A stretch of 50,114 nt of DNA from a virus. The position numbers and the translations under genes were made by a program. The stretch lies in the IMG/VR virus record IMGVR_UViG_3300024317_000148, positions 1-50,114 of that record. One strand, 5' to 3'. Every line of letters starts with the position of its first letter. Positions within the stretch are counted from its first letter, which is position 1. Shown one piece after another: positions 38,825 through 47,010 of this stretch. Under the pieces are notes generated by a model. It did not search any database. It worked only from the letters and a program-made list of their open reading frames with translations, and had not been told where the DNA came from.

Positions 38825-38834
38825 GCCTATAGCT
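38825..38834 (+). promoter_or_regulatory. Putative coat-gene promoter (GCCTATAGCT) with long leader
   Basis: TATAGC is at 38828-38833; the expected start of transcription near 38840 gives a leader of about 110 bases before GTG 38950. The leader contains two short hairpins, GGCCTC/GAGGCC around 38860-38883 and TCCCC/GGGGA around 38891-38903, and ends with a good GGAGG site. The long leader could boost translation or messenger stability of the coat gene. Confidence 0.55.
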
Positions 38835-38949
38835 AGGGGCAGACCAAGACACTCTTTGGGCCTCTCGTCGGTGACGTGAGGCCGCGTCCCTCCCCGGTGG
38901 GGATTCGGTCTTTCACGTTCCACCCACAACTCAAGTCGGAGGCTCAACA

Positions 38950-40128
38950 GTGGTAAACGACCTCTCAAAGGTCATTCCGAAGATCCTCGCGCTGGGGCAG
39001 CGCGTTCTTCGCGCGAACGCGGTCACGCCCCGTCTCGTCAACCGTCGATACGAGACCGAGGCCGGGCGCCAGGGGTCGACGATCGACGTGACGATCCCGG
39101 GGCTGGTCCCGGCGCAGGACGTCGTGCCTGGGATGGGCGCGCCGACCTCGCAGTCCATCGCGCCGACCACGGTGCCGATCGCGCTCTCGAAGTGGAAGGA
39201 AGCTCCCTTCGAGCTCACGGACAAGGAGCAGAACGAGATCCTGGACGGCGTGCTCCCGCTCGAAGCCGAGGCCGCGGTCAAGTCGCTCTGCGACGCCGTC
39301 GACCAGGACCTGCTCGCTCAGGCGTACCAGTCCACCTGGCAGTTCGTCGGTGACGCCAACGCCTACGTTCCGTTCGACCCGACGCTCAACAGCGGTCTCG
39401 GCTCTACGAAGACCGCGACGGACCTCAACAAGGTGCTCCACAAGGGGCTGACGCCGACCGGCGACCGCCACTGCGTGGTGACGGCCGACGTCGAGGCGAA
39501 CGCGCTCCAGATCCGCGCCTTCCAGGACCAGAGCTGGTCCGGCGACATCGAGGCGATCATCAAGGCCCGCCTGAACGACCGCCTCGGGTTCCGCTGGTGG
39601 ATGAACCAGAACCTGACCGCGGTCGCGCACACGGCCGGGACGCTGACGGGCGCGACCGGTACGGGCACCTCGGGTTCGACCACGGTGGCGGTCTCGACCG
39701 GCACCGCGGCTGTGCTGAACCCCGGCGATCTCATCAAGTTCGCCAACCACACGCAGATCTATGTCTGCCGCTCGGCGATCAACCTCGGCGCGACCGCCGG
39801 CCCGATCTCCCTGACGATCGCGCCCGCGCTCGTCACGGGCGTCACCGCGCAGGCGATCTCGCACCCGACGAACTTCGCGAACGGCAACGTGTATTACAAC
39901 GGCATCGCCTTCTCGCGCAACGCGATCGCGCTCGTGTCGCGTCCGTTCCAGCCGATCCCCGACGGGCTCGGCTCGGTCTCGGGCTCGATCACGGACGAGA
40001 TCACGGGTCTCACGCTCCGCGTCGAGCTGACGCGTGGCAACAAGACCCAGCGCTGGTCGTGGGACGTGTTGTGGGGCGCGGCCGTGCTCCGTCCGGAGAA
40101 CGTCGCGCGCCTCGTCGCGAGCATCTGA
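38950..40128 (+). CDS. Major capsid protein, P22 coat-like
   Basis: The 392-residue protein starts ILALGQRVLRANAVTPRLVNRRYE, then STIDVTIPG and VPIALSKWKEAPFELTDKEQ, matching P22 coat-like major capsid proteins. A central beta domain with a repeated glycine-threonine stretch (GATGTGTSGSTTVAVSTG) fits the inserted I-domain-like module, and ITGLTLRVELTRGNKTQRWSWDVLWG the C-terminal part. GTG 38950 has GGAGG 7 bases upstream. Flanking scaffold, promoter and terminator support the call. Confidence 0.85.
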   Translation: MVNDLSKVIPKILALGQRVLRANAVTPRLVNRRYETEAGRQGSTIDVTIPGLVPAQDVVPGMGAPTSQSIAPTTVPIALSKWKEAPFELTDKEQNEILDGVLPLEAEAAVKSLCDAVDQDLLAQAYQSTWQFVGDANAYVPFDPTLNSGLGSTKTATDLNKVLHKGLTPTGDRHCVVTADVEANALQIRAFQDQSWSGDIEAIIKARLNDRLGFRWWMNQNLTAVAHTAGTLTGATGTGTSGSTTVAVSTGTAAVLNPGDLIKFANHTQIYVCRSAINLGATAGPISLTIAPALVTGVTAQAISHPTNFANGNVYYNGIAFSRNAIALVSRPFQPIPDGLGSVSGSITDEITGLTLRVELTRGNKTQRWSWDVLWGAAVLRPENVARLVASI

Positions 40129-40138
40129 ACCGCGGGTT

Positions 40139-40178
40139 GGGGCTGGCGCTTCTTCGGCGACTCGGGAGCGCCAGCCCC
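40139..40178 (+). terminator. Terminator hairpin after the coat gene
   Basis: Arms at 40139-40150 and 40167-40178 form a perfect 12-bp stem with a 16-base loop, 11 bases after the coat stop. No T-run follows. It likely lets coat messages be made in excess of the downstream virion genes. Confidence 0.7.
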
Positions 40179-40188
40179 GCTCCCTCCG

Positions 40189-40569
40189 ATGGCCCGCGTT
40201 CAGGTCAAGTCCCTCGTCTACCACTACGGGGACACCTTCATCGGCTACGCCGTCCTGTACGAGGACGAGAGCGGCGCGCCGATTCCCCTCACCGGCTACT
40301 TCGCGCGCATGCGGATCAAGGCGAAGGCCGGCGGCGGCTCCGGCGAGCCGCTAGTGCTCCAGCTCGATTCCGGCGCGGGGAACGGGCTCACCATCGACGC
40401 GCCGAACGGACGAGTCAACTTCAACGCTACCCCGGCCAAGATGAAGAGCGGATCGCTGGCGCCCGCGGGCGGTGAGTACGCCTACGACCTACAGGTCGAG
40501 CTCGGGGCCGACGTCTACACGCTCATCAAGGGACCGTTCTGGGTCGACCCGGAAGTGACGGAGAGCTGA
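40189..40569 (+). CDS. Virion-associated hypothetical protein
   Basis: The 126-residue protein has YHYGDTFIGYAVLYEDESGAPI followed by FARMRIKAKAG and INDTIDAPNGRVNFNAT-like strands, a pattern often seen in small phage beta-sandwich proteins near capsid genes. No exact family is assigned. It probably decorates the head or belongs to the tail-fibre base. Confidence 0.6.
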   Translation: MARVQVKSLVYHYGDTFIGYAVLYEDESGAPIPLTGYFARMRIKAKAGGGSGEPLVLQLDSGAGNGLTIDAPNGRVNFNATPAKMKSGSLAPAGGEYAYDLQVELGADVYTLIKGPFWVDPEVTES

Positions 40570-40573
40570 GCCT

Positions 40574-41338
40574 ATGCCGAAATCAACCAAGCACGGAGAG
40601 GCGTACCTCAAGCTCCTCTTCTGGAACACGGTCCTCAACACGGACACGCCCGGCGGCCCGGACTTCTACGACCACTTCGGCGCGGGCTCCCAGCTCCGCA
40701 TCTCGACCACGCCCGGGACGCTCTCGGCGGCGCTCCACACGGCCTCGCCGGGCTATGGCGGGTCGATGTCGACCAACGAGATCTCGTACACCGGCTACGG
40801 GCGCCTGTCGTTCGCGCGCGCCAACACCGGCGTCTTTGCCTACAACGCGTCGCCGTTCCCGAACATGTCGAACGTCGCCGACCTGACGTTCGGCGCGTAC
40901 ACGGGTGGGACGGGCGGGGGCGCGCGCTTCTGGAGCCTCGGACTCGGCTCGGCCGGCGCCGAGGACGTCCTGTATTTCGCGCCGATCCAGCTCACCGACG
41001 TCAAGCCGTTCGTCGTCCCCGACCTCGCGACCGACGCGACGCTCGCGAACAACGACATCGTCGCGCCAGCGCACGGGCTCGCCTCCGGCGACCAGGTCAA
41101 CTTCATCGCGGCCGGCGGCGCCTCGATCCCCGCGGGCCTGGTCGAGGGCACGTGGTACTTCGTCATCGCGACGGGGCTCACCACCGACACCTTCCGCGTC
41201 TCGACGACGCTCGGCGGCTCGGCGGTCGACATCACCGGCAAGGGCGCGGGCTACTGGGCCAAGGCGCTGGAGATGGTCGTCGGAGCGAGCACCGAGCCGG
41301 TCATCAAGGCCGGGAAGCTGGTCTGCTACGAGCGCTGA
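40574..41338 (+). CDS. Virion protein (tail-fibre-like or decoration)
   Basis: The 254-residue protein is strand-rich and glycine-rich (YFDHFGAGSQLRISTTPG, YGGSMSTNEISYTGYGRLSFARAN). The NEISYTGYGR segment is typical of a widespread phage family annotated as tail-fibre or head-fibre protein. Aromatic and Gly/Thr-rich turns suggest an outer surface location. Confidence 0.62.
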   Translation: MPKSTKHGEAYLKLLFWNTVLNTDTPGGPDFYDHFGAGSQLRISTTPGTLSAALHTASPGYGGSMSTNEISYTGYGRLSFARANTGVFAYNASPFPNMSNVADLTFGAYTGGTGGGARFWSLGLGSAGAEDVLYFAPIQLTDVKPFVVPDLATDATLANNDIVAPAHGLASGDQVNFIAAGGASIPAGLVEGTWYFVIATGLTTDTFRVSTTLGGSAVDITGKGAGYWAKALEMVVGASTEPVIKAGKLVCYER

Positions 41339-41345
41339 CTCACCC

Positions 41346-43643
41346 GTGTGGAGCGTCCTCCTCAACCTCGCCTCGTGCTGGAGCCTCGCGATGCCCGCGG
41401 GTGACGTTGCGCTCTACCGCGAGGTGACGGGCGGGACGACGGTGTCCTCGACGGGCGCGGCGCTCACCTTCGACGCGACCGACGCGGAGAACCGGAGCTC
41501 GTTCGTGCTCTCCGGGTCGGACGTGACCGTGCAGGAGGCCTGCCGCGTTCTCGTCCTCGGCGGAACTCGGCTCAAGAAGGTCTCGGCCGGCGCAGAAACC
41601 GGCTTGATCCGCATCGAGCACGACCCGGCCACCGGGACGTTCGGGGTGGATCACGGGGGCTGGGGCTACGGCTTCTGGAGCGACGTCAACAGCGTCGACA
41701 AGGCGCCGCTGGCCGTCGCCGGGATGCTCGACTGCGTGGTCGGCTCCAAGATCCGGCTGAACGCGCTCTCGCTCGGCGCCGACATCACGGAGGACGCCGC
41801 CAGCTCCTTCCTGCAGCTCTATCGGCTCTCCCCGGACGCGCCGGTCATCAAGGCATCCCGAACCTCCAACATCAACGGCATCGGGACTACGTACACCGCC
41901 GTTCCCTGGGACGCGGAGCAGATCAAGGACGCCTCCTTCTGGTCGCACTCGACGAGCACCAACCCCGAGAACATCACCTGGCTCGGCTCGGCCACGCGAG
42001 CGCTGCTGATCTGCGCGGTCACGATCACCAACCCGAGCACGCTCGCGGCCCGGATGGAGGGCGGGATCCACGTCCTGAAGAACGGGACCGCGCTCGACTT
42101 CACGCAGGTGACCCAGTTCATCCAGGGGAGCAACGGCGACAGCTTCGCGACCTGCCGCCTCGTCATCCCCGTCGACCTCGCGACGAACGACGTCCTCAAG
42201 GTCGAGGTCAAGGTCTTCCTGCGCGAGACCGGCTCGCACACGATGCGGGTCCAGCAGAACCGCGCGGGCATCGTTCTGATCGCGCTCCCGCCGGCGGTGG
42301 AGTGGCTCCGCGTTCGCAACGCGTCCAACCAGGGGGCGAACAGCTCCTCGGTGGACTTCCCCTGCGACACCGAGGACGAGGAGGACGCGCCCTTCACGCA
42401 CTCCGGGTCCAGCTCCGAGTTCACGATCGCGCGCGATCGGCGCTTCGTCCTCGGCTACGGGCTCAACATCGACCGGACCTCGGGCTCGACCGGCGACGAC
42501 ATCAACTGGGAGGGCTACTTCCGGAAGAACAACGCCACCGACCTCGCCACCCGCGGCTACGGCAGCTTCAGCGAGGGCGCGGTCTCGGCGCAGGACTACA
42601 AGGACTCGACGCTGTGCGGCGCGGTCATCGTGCAGGTCGCCTCGGGCGACATCTTCGAGCTCCGCATCGACAAGATCGGCGCCGGGACGGACGCCTCCGC
42701 GGTCTTCCTCGGCGGCACCGGCGAGACCAAGTCGCTGATCTGGGCCTTCGACCTCGACGACCTCACCGGCGCGTTCTCGCGCTACGAGGCGACGGGCGAG
42801 GCCGTCTGCTCGTCCGCGGTCTGTCTGGCGCGGGCGGTGGAGGCCCGCTCCGTCGCCGAGGGCATCGCCAGCGCCGAGCTGACGAAGAAGCTGCTGGTTG
42901 AAGCCCGCGTCTGGGGCGAGAGCGGCCCGCAGACCGAGCTCTTGAAGGTGTATCGCGTCGACGCGCGAGCGCTCGGCGAGGGCAACCCGCGCGTCGAGGG
43001 CCTCCTTCAAGCGATCGGCGGCCCGACCCAGCTCCTGATCGAGGCGCGCGTCCTGGGCGAGGCGGTCCTCCGGACCGAGGTCGGCCTGCTCCGACTCCTC
43101 GAAGCGCGTGGGCTCGGCGAGTCCGTCCTCCGTACGGAGGTCGGGCTGAAGCAGCTGCTCGAAGCGCGCGCGGTCGGGGAGGGGATCCCGACCGCCTCGA
43201 CCGCCCTCAAGTCCGCCTTCGAGGCGCGCTCGCTCGGCGAGGCGCTGCCCCGGGCCGAGCTCACGCTGTTCCGCCTCGCGGAGGCTCGCGCGGTCGGGGA
43301 GGGGATCCCGCGCGCCGAGCTCGTGAAGCGTCTCCTGGTCGAGGGCCGGGCCCTCGGCGAGGCGAGCCCCGCGCTGGGCCTACGGCTTGTCCTAGGCGTG
43401 GAGGCGCGCGGCTGGGGCGAGGCCCTCGCTCGGCTGGAGCCCCGGCTCCTGCGCTTCCTGGAGGCCCGCGCGTGGGGCGAGGGCCAGGGCGTGCTGCTCC
43501 TCGTCGAATCGGGCGCGCAGGCGCCGGCGCAGCTCATCCACGTTCGGCGCCGCGGCGAGGAGTTCATCGTCGTCCGCTCCGTCCAGCTGACCGAGGTCCG
43601 GCGCTCGACCGACATCGTCCGCGTTCCGGAGGAGCTCGGGTGA
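41346..43643 (+). CDS. Large virion protein with C-terminal 20-residue tandem repeats
   Basis: The 765-residue protein starts at GTG 41346, 7 bases after the previous stop. Its first 500 residues are strand-rich modules without a recognised family, with several G-D/S-rich loops (TGGTTVSSTGAALTFDATDAE). From residue 499 it has eleven units opening EAR/DAR-x-x-G-E, then P-R-x-E and L-x-L-L, one of them 27 residues long and the rest mostly 20. The last 60 residues are a strand-rich basic cap. It is probably a fibre or other surface structure, since it follows virion genes and precedes lysis-like membrane proteins. Confidence 0.75.
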   Translation: MWSVLLNLASCWSLAMPAGDVALYREVTGGTTVSSTGAALTFDATDAENRSSFVLSGSDVTVQEACRVLVLGGTRLKKVSAGAETGLIRIEHDPATGTFGVDHGGWGYGFWSDVNSVDKAPLAVAGMLDCVVGSKIRLNALSLGADITEDAASSFLQLYRLSPDAPVIKASRTSNINGIGTTYTAVPWDAEQIKDASFWSHSTSTNPENITWLGSATRALLICAVTITNPSTLAARMEGGIHVLKNGTALDFTQVTQFIQGSNGDSFATCRLVIPVDLATNDVLKVEVKVFLRETGSHTMRVQQNRAGIVLIALPPAVEWLRVRNASNQGANSSSVDFPCDTEDEEDAPFTHSGSSSEFTIARDRRFVLGYGLNIDRTSGSTGDDINWEGYFRKNNATDLATRGYGSFSEGAVSAQDYKDSTLCGAVIVQVASGDIFELRIDKIGAGTDASAVFLGGTGETKSLIWAFDLDDLTGAFSRYEATGEAVCSSAVCLARAVEARSVAEGIASAELTKKLLVEARVWGESGPQTELLKVYRVDARALGEGNPRVEGLLQAIGGPTQLLIEARVLGEAVLRTEVGLLRLLEARGLGESVLRTEVGLKQLLEARAVGEGIPTASTALKSAFEARSLGEALPRAELTLFRLAEARAVGEGIPRAELVKRLLVEGRALGEASPALGLRLVLGVEARGWGEALARLEPRLLRFLEARAWGEGQGVLLLVESGAQAPAQLIHVRRRGEEFIVVRSVQLTEVRRSTDIVRVPEELG
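42840..43499 (+). repeat. Eleven tandem units of an EARxxGE repeat (coding)
   Basis: Each unit is about 60 bases and encodes EAR-x-[LVW]-G-E-[GA]-x-P-R-x-E-L-x-L-x-R-L-L-V or a close variant; the third unit is 27 residues. The last begins at 43461. The DNA copies have diverged, so the regularity is kept at protein level. Confidence 0.75.
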
Positions 43644-43870
43644 GGAGCCGCAAGACCACCTGGGCGGGGATCGTCGCCGCGGTCGGCTTGTTCGCGAGCG
43701 TCATCACGCACGCCTACAAATCACCCGAGGGCTTCTTGACCTCCGTCTTCGAGCCCGAGAACGCGGCGCTGATCACGGCCGCGCTCGGCGCCTTCTTCAA
43801 CGGCCTCTTCGCGCGCGACGACGACGTCACGAGCGAGGGGACCCGAGCCCCGAAGAACTCCACCAAATGA
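43640..43870 (+). CDS. Small two-helix membrane protein, holin candidate
   Basis: The 76-residue protein starts GTG 43640 inside the previous stop. It has two hydrophobic stretches (TTWAGIVAAVGLFASVITHAY and NAALITAALGAFFNGLFA) and a charged, DDDVTSEG-type tail. Size and topology fit a class II-like holin, as do the neighbouring lipoprotein and membrane proteins. No endolysin is encoded in this window, so the lysis role is inferred. Confidence 0.5.
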   Translation: MRSRKTTWAGIVAAVGLFASVITHAYKSPEGFLTSVFEPENAALITAALGAFFNGLFARDDDVTSEGTRAPKNSTK

Positions 43871-44388
43871 AGATCACTCAACTGGTACTGATCGCGGCGA
43901 TGCTCGCCGGCTGCGGCGGCGGCTTCTTCACGAAGAAGGACCCCGCGACGGGCGAGGTCGTCTTCGACCGCGCCGCGCTTCACGCCGAGTTCGTCTCGTT
44001 CAACGACGAGGCGACCGAGCTTCAACAGATCCTCCCGCCCGAGCACCACCTCTCCCAGACGATCGCGAAGACGCAGCGCGTCGTGAAGGAGATCGACGGC
44101 GCACTCATGGCGGGGGACGAGCCCCAGACGCTTCTGGACGCGCTCGACGTCGCGCTCGCCGCCATCCCGGCGGTTGAGGACATCGTCGACCAGGATCCGA
44201 ACCGCCAGCTTCAGACCCGCATCGCGGTCTACGCGGCGCGCGCCTTCCTGCGTCACGTCAAGCGGATCGCGGCGCCGAGCGCGCCGGTCGACCCCGAGAC
44301 GCCTCCGAGCGGGACCGTGTCCGGGTTGCCGAGCGGCCCCGTCATGGTCGTGGGCCGGCAAGGGCAACTGCTTTTGCCGGCCCCTTGA
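43867..44388 (+). CDS. Lipoprotein (possible outer-membrane spanin or surface lipoprotein)
   Basis: The 173-residue protein has a clear lipoprotein signal, MKITQLVLIAAMLAGC with Cys16 after LAG. The mature part is helical (EATELQQILPPEHHLSQTIAKTQRVVKEIDGAL) with a proline- and glycine-rich end. In phage lysis modules a short lipoprotein can be the outer-membrane spanin, but those are usually smaller. It could also be a superinfection-exclusion lipoprotein. Confidence 0.65.
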   Translation: MKITQLVLIAAMLAGCGGGFFTKKDPATGEVVFDRAALHAEFVSFNDEATELQQILPPEHHLSQTIAKTQRVVKEIDGALMAGDEPQTLLDALDVALAAIPAVEDIVDQDPNRQLQTRIAVYAARAFLRHVKRIAAPSAPVDPETPPSGTVSGLPSGPVMVVGRQGQLLLPAP

Positions 44389-44738
44389 TCCTCATGCTTC
44401 TTCTCGTCCTCCTGGCCCTGAAGATCGCGGCCGAGCCGCGCTGTCCCGCTGTCGTCGCGACGACGGAGCACTTCATCACCATCCAGGGCGAGTCCTCGGT
44501 GACGTTCACCTGGCAGGCGATCGTCGCCATTGTGGTCGGGATCTTCACGGTTGGGAGCGCGCTCGCGGCGCTCGGGCTGTTCGTTGTGAAGCTCTTGATC
44601 CGCAGCTCGCTGCTCGACAACAACGAGCGGCTCAAGTCGATTCTGGAGGAGAAGCTGAAGGTGACCGTGGCCGAGGTCGTCACCATGAACATCGGCAAGC
44701 TGGAGCAGCGCATCGAGCTGTTGGAGCTGCGACGTTGA
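44385..44738 (+). CDS. Membrane protein with coiled coil (inner-membrane spanin-like)
   Basis: The 117-residue protein has an N-terminal hydrophobic start (MILMLLLVLLALKIA, possibly a signal), a transmembrane helix (AIVAIVVGIFTVGSALAALGLFVVKLLI) and a charged helix (NNERLKSILEEKLKVTVAEVVTMNIGKLEQRIELLEL). A membrane anchor plus periplasmic coil is the shape of an i-spanin, and it follows the lipoprotein gene. The assignment is structural only. Confidence 0.5.
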   Translation: MILMLLLVLLALKIAAEPRCPAVVATTEHFITIQGESSVTFTWQAIVAIVVGIFTVGSALAALGLFVVKLLIRSSLLDNNERLKSILEEKLKVTVAEVVTMNIGKLEQRIELLELRR

Positions 44739-45244
44739 GCGCCGCGGACAAGCTCTGGCACGTGATCCGGGAGGCAACCCTGTACTTCCTCCTCGGGATC
44801 GGCTTGTGCGCGCTGCACTTCGCCGTCTTCGGGCGCACCACCGAGTTCGCCGCGCGCTGGGACGGCGGGTGCACGGGCTGGACGCGCTGGCTCGCCGTCG
44901 AGAACCTCGTCGGCGCGCTGATGACCTGGTGGGCGTACTGCGCCATCGGGATCGGCGTCGGTCGGCTCCACCCGGTCGTCGACTGGGTCCCGGAGTCGCG
45001 CCTGACCGTCCGGCTGACTTGCGCGTTCATCCTCCTGTGCGGGCTGACGCACCTCTTCGGCGCCTACACGAACCTCAACCCCGTCTACGCGTTCGCCACG
45101 CACTTCCAGTCCTTCGCGGCGACGGTCTCCGACGTCGCCTCGGTCTTCGTGCTCGCGGGCCTGATCCGCGTGTTTACGCAGGTGAGCGCGGCGCGCGCCC
45201 GCGCCGAGGCGCGTCTCGCGGAGCTGGAGGCCAAGCAGCGATGA
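44735..45244 (+). CDS. Four-helix membrane protein resembling the ethylene-receptor sensor domain
   Basis: The 169-residue protein has four hydrophobic segments (about 11-33, 58-78, 92-112 and 122-147) and a short coiled tail. The third helix ends in CGLTHLF, with C102 and H106 in the same C-G-x-T-H arrangement as the copper-binding Cys and His of ETR1-like receptors. AYxxIG at 67-72 mirrors AYxxIP of helix 1, with Tyr68 at the conserved tyrosine, but the ligand-binding Asp position is Ala61. Such domains usually sit before histidine kinases; here there is no kinase. It may be a stand-alone sensor, a copper site or a holin-like protein. Confidence 0.5.
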   Translation: MSAADKLWHVIREATLYFLLGIGLCALHFAVFGRTTEFAARWDGGCTGWTRWLAVENLVGALMTWWAYCAIGIGVGRLHPVVDWVPESRLTVRLTCAFILLCGLTHLFGAYTNLNPVYAFATHFQSFAATVSDVASVFVLAGLIRVFTQVSAARARAEARLAELEAKQR

Positions 45245-45693
45245 GCTCCGTGTGGCGCTACTTCCCGTTCGCGCGCCTGCGCGACTTCCACGACGGCGAC
45301 ACCTGCGAGGTCGAGGTCGACTCGGGCTTCGGCGCGTCGCACCGCGTGGCCGTGCGTCTCTTCGGCCTGAGCGCGCCCGAGGTCTCCGGCGCCGAGCGTC
45401 CCATGGGGCTCGACGCGCTGCGGATGGCGCGCGAGCTCGCGTGGCGGGACGGCGCCCACGTGGACGGGACGCCGGTCGAGCTGTGGACCTGGAAGGAATC
45501 GTTCAACCGCTACGTCGGCCGAGTCCTGGTCGATGGGAAGTTCGACCTCGCGCGCGCGATCCTCGCGCTCGGCGGCGGGCGCGCTTGGGACGGGAAGACG
45601 TCGCGCCCCGAGTTCAAGGAGTTCCCGGTCGCGGACCACGGGGCCGAGGTCGCCGAGTACGAGCGGCTGCTGTCGCGGGACTTCAAGCCGTGA
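45241..45693 (+). CDS. Staphylococcal nuclease-like (SNase/TNase) domain protein
   Basis: The 150-residue protein has the SNase framework: RLRDFHDGDTCEVEVDSGF with D18-G-D20-T, VRLFGLSAPE with R39 and E47 in the VRLxGxxAPE motif, and FNRYVGRVLVDG with R94 matching the second catalytic arginine. The usual Asp in GIDAPE is Ser44 here, so metal binding or activity may be changed. Its ATG overlaps the preceding stop. A cell-wall or DNA-degrading role at the end of infection is possible but unproven. Confidence 0.72.
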   Translation: MSSVWRYFPFARLRDFHDGDTCEVEVDSGFGASHRVAVRLFGLSAPEVSGAERPMGLDALRMARELAWRDGAHVDGTPVELWTWKESFNRYVGRVLVDGKFDLARAILALGGGRAWDGKTSRPEFKEFPVADHGAEVAEYERLLSRDFKP

Positions 45694-45757
45694 CCCAACA
45701 CAACGATGCACGACGTCGAGCTCGACTCGACTCGAAACCCTAGCTGAGACGACGACC

Positions 45758-46114
45758 ATGGCAGATCGACCCTACTTCCACCCGCCCTACCTGAGCCCCG
45801 TGAAGATGACGCCCACGCAGACCGTTCGGGACAAGGACCCGGACTCTCGCCGCGGCGAGTACCACATCGACCCGAAGGAATTCGACGCCGAGATCCACGA
45901 GCGCGTCGAGGCGCGCCCGCGCAAGGCCAAGGCGCGCGCGGCGGTCGCGACGTCGACGGCGAGCGCGGCCGAGCTCGCGATGATGACCCAGGCGGACCTC
46001 AAGAAGCTCCCCGAGTTCGCCTCGATCCCCAAGGACATCGACCTCACCTCGAAGCAGGCGCTGGTCGACGCCATCCTCAAGGTCCGCGCGGGCGCGGAGT
46101 CGGACGAGGACTGA
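45758..46114 (+). CDS. Structural hypothetical protein with LEM/HeH-like end
   Basis: The 118-residue protein has a low-complexity start and a C-terminal helical segment ADLKKLPEFASIPKDIDLTSKQALVDAILKVRAG, resembling HeH/LEM-type helix-extension-helix units common near phage head-tail genes. ATG 45758 has no strong ribosome site. A 64-base gap containing CTCGACTCGACTCG precedes it. Confidence 0.6.
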   Translation: MADRPYFHPPYLSPVKMTPTQTVRDKDPDSRRGEYHIDPKEFDAEIHERVEARPRKAKARAAVATSTASAAELAMMTQADLKKLPEFASIPKDIDLTSKQALVDAILKVRAGAESDED

Positions 46115-46117
46115 CCC

Positions 46118-46639
46118 TTGACGCTCGTCTCCACCCCCGCCTCGCCGAGCGCCAACGCCTACGTGAACGAGGCGACGGCGGGCTCGTACCTCACGGGCGA
46201 GCGGCTCTACACGACGGCGTGGGTGGGGGCGGACGTTCCGCGACGCGAGGCGGCCCTGATGTGGGCGACCGCGCTGCTGGACCGCGTCGCCGATTGGAAC
46301 GGGCTCCGCCGGACGGTCGCCCAATCGCTGCGCTGGCCGCGCACGGGCGTCTACGACGAGGACGGCTTCGCCCTCGACTACGACACGATTCCGAAGCAGC
46401 TGGAGCGCGCCACCTCGGTGTTCGCGCTCTACCTGCTCGCGCGCGATCGCCTCGCCGAGCCCGACGTCCTCGGGCTCGGGCTGAGCGCGATCGGCGGCAA
46501 GGTCTCCCTCACGATCGACCCGAGCCAGGTGCTCGCCCTCGTCCCCAAGGAGGTGATCTTCCTTCTCGGTCCCCTCGGCACGATCCGCGGCTCCGCGTCC
46601 GGCAGCGGCGTTCGTCAAGTGCGCCTCCGGAGGACCTGA
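46118..46639 (+). CDS. Head-tail adaptor (DnaT-like neck protein)
   Basis: The 173-residue protein has the pattern of the phage DnaT-like adaptor family: AYVNEATAGSYLTGER, W..A....REAALMWATALLDRVADWNGLRR and LRWPRTGVYDEDGF, followed by IPKQLERATSVFALYLL. It should form the first connector ring under the portal. TTG 46118 is used, with GAGGA upstream. Confidence 0.7.
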   Translation: MTLVSTPASPSANAYVNEATAGSYLTGERLYTTAWVGADVPRREAALMWATALLDRVADWNGLRRTVAQSLRWPRTGVYDEDGFALDYDTIPKQLERATSVFALYLLARDRLAEPDVLGLGLSAIGGKVSLTIDPSQVLALVPKEVIFLLGPLGTIRGSASGSGVRQVRLRRT

Positions 46640-47010
46640 TGGGAGTGCTCGATGGACCGCTCCGAACCGCGTCGCTGGTGGCGTTCTCCGTGATGGTCGG
46701 GACGTCGACGCTCGTCCGGGTCTTCAAGGGCGACTATGACCCGCGACTCGGCGAGCGCTCGACGCCCCCGGACCCGCTGCGCGTCTCGGTCCATCTCCTC
46801 GTCGAGGACTACGCGCAGCAGTTCATCGACGGCAAGTCGATCCTCGAAGGGGACGTCAAGGGCTCCTTCCCGGCGATCGAGACGACCTTCGCCCCGTCGC
46901 CGCAGACCGATCACATCGAGCGCGGCGGCCAGGTCCTGCGGATCGTCTCCGTGCGGACCTACCAGCTCGATTCCGCGTACCTGTACGAGCTCCAGCTGAG
47001 GCCCGTGTGA
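46639..47010 (+). CDS. Head-tail connector/stopper protein
   Basis: The 123-residue protein is beta-rich with a short N-terminal helix and an acidic patch. Position between the adaptor and gp10-like genes and the segment HIERGGQVLRIVSVRTYQLDSAYLYELQL suggest a head-closure or stopper protein. ATG 46639 overlaps the previous stop (TGATG). Sequence alone does not fix the subfamily. Confidence 0.55.
   Translation: MGVLDGPLRTASLVAFSVMVGTSTLVRVFKGDYDPRLGERSTPPDPLRVSVHLLVEDYAQQFIDGKSILEGDVKGSFPAIETTFAPSPQTDHIERGGQVLRIVSVRTYQLDSAYLYELQLRPV

Noticed and set aside
43640-45244. Complete lysis cassette with endolysin
   Set aside because: Only membrane proteins and a lipoprotein are visible; no muramidase, amidase or peptidase gene was recognised here, so the lysis role of these genes is inferred only.
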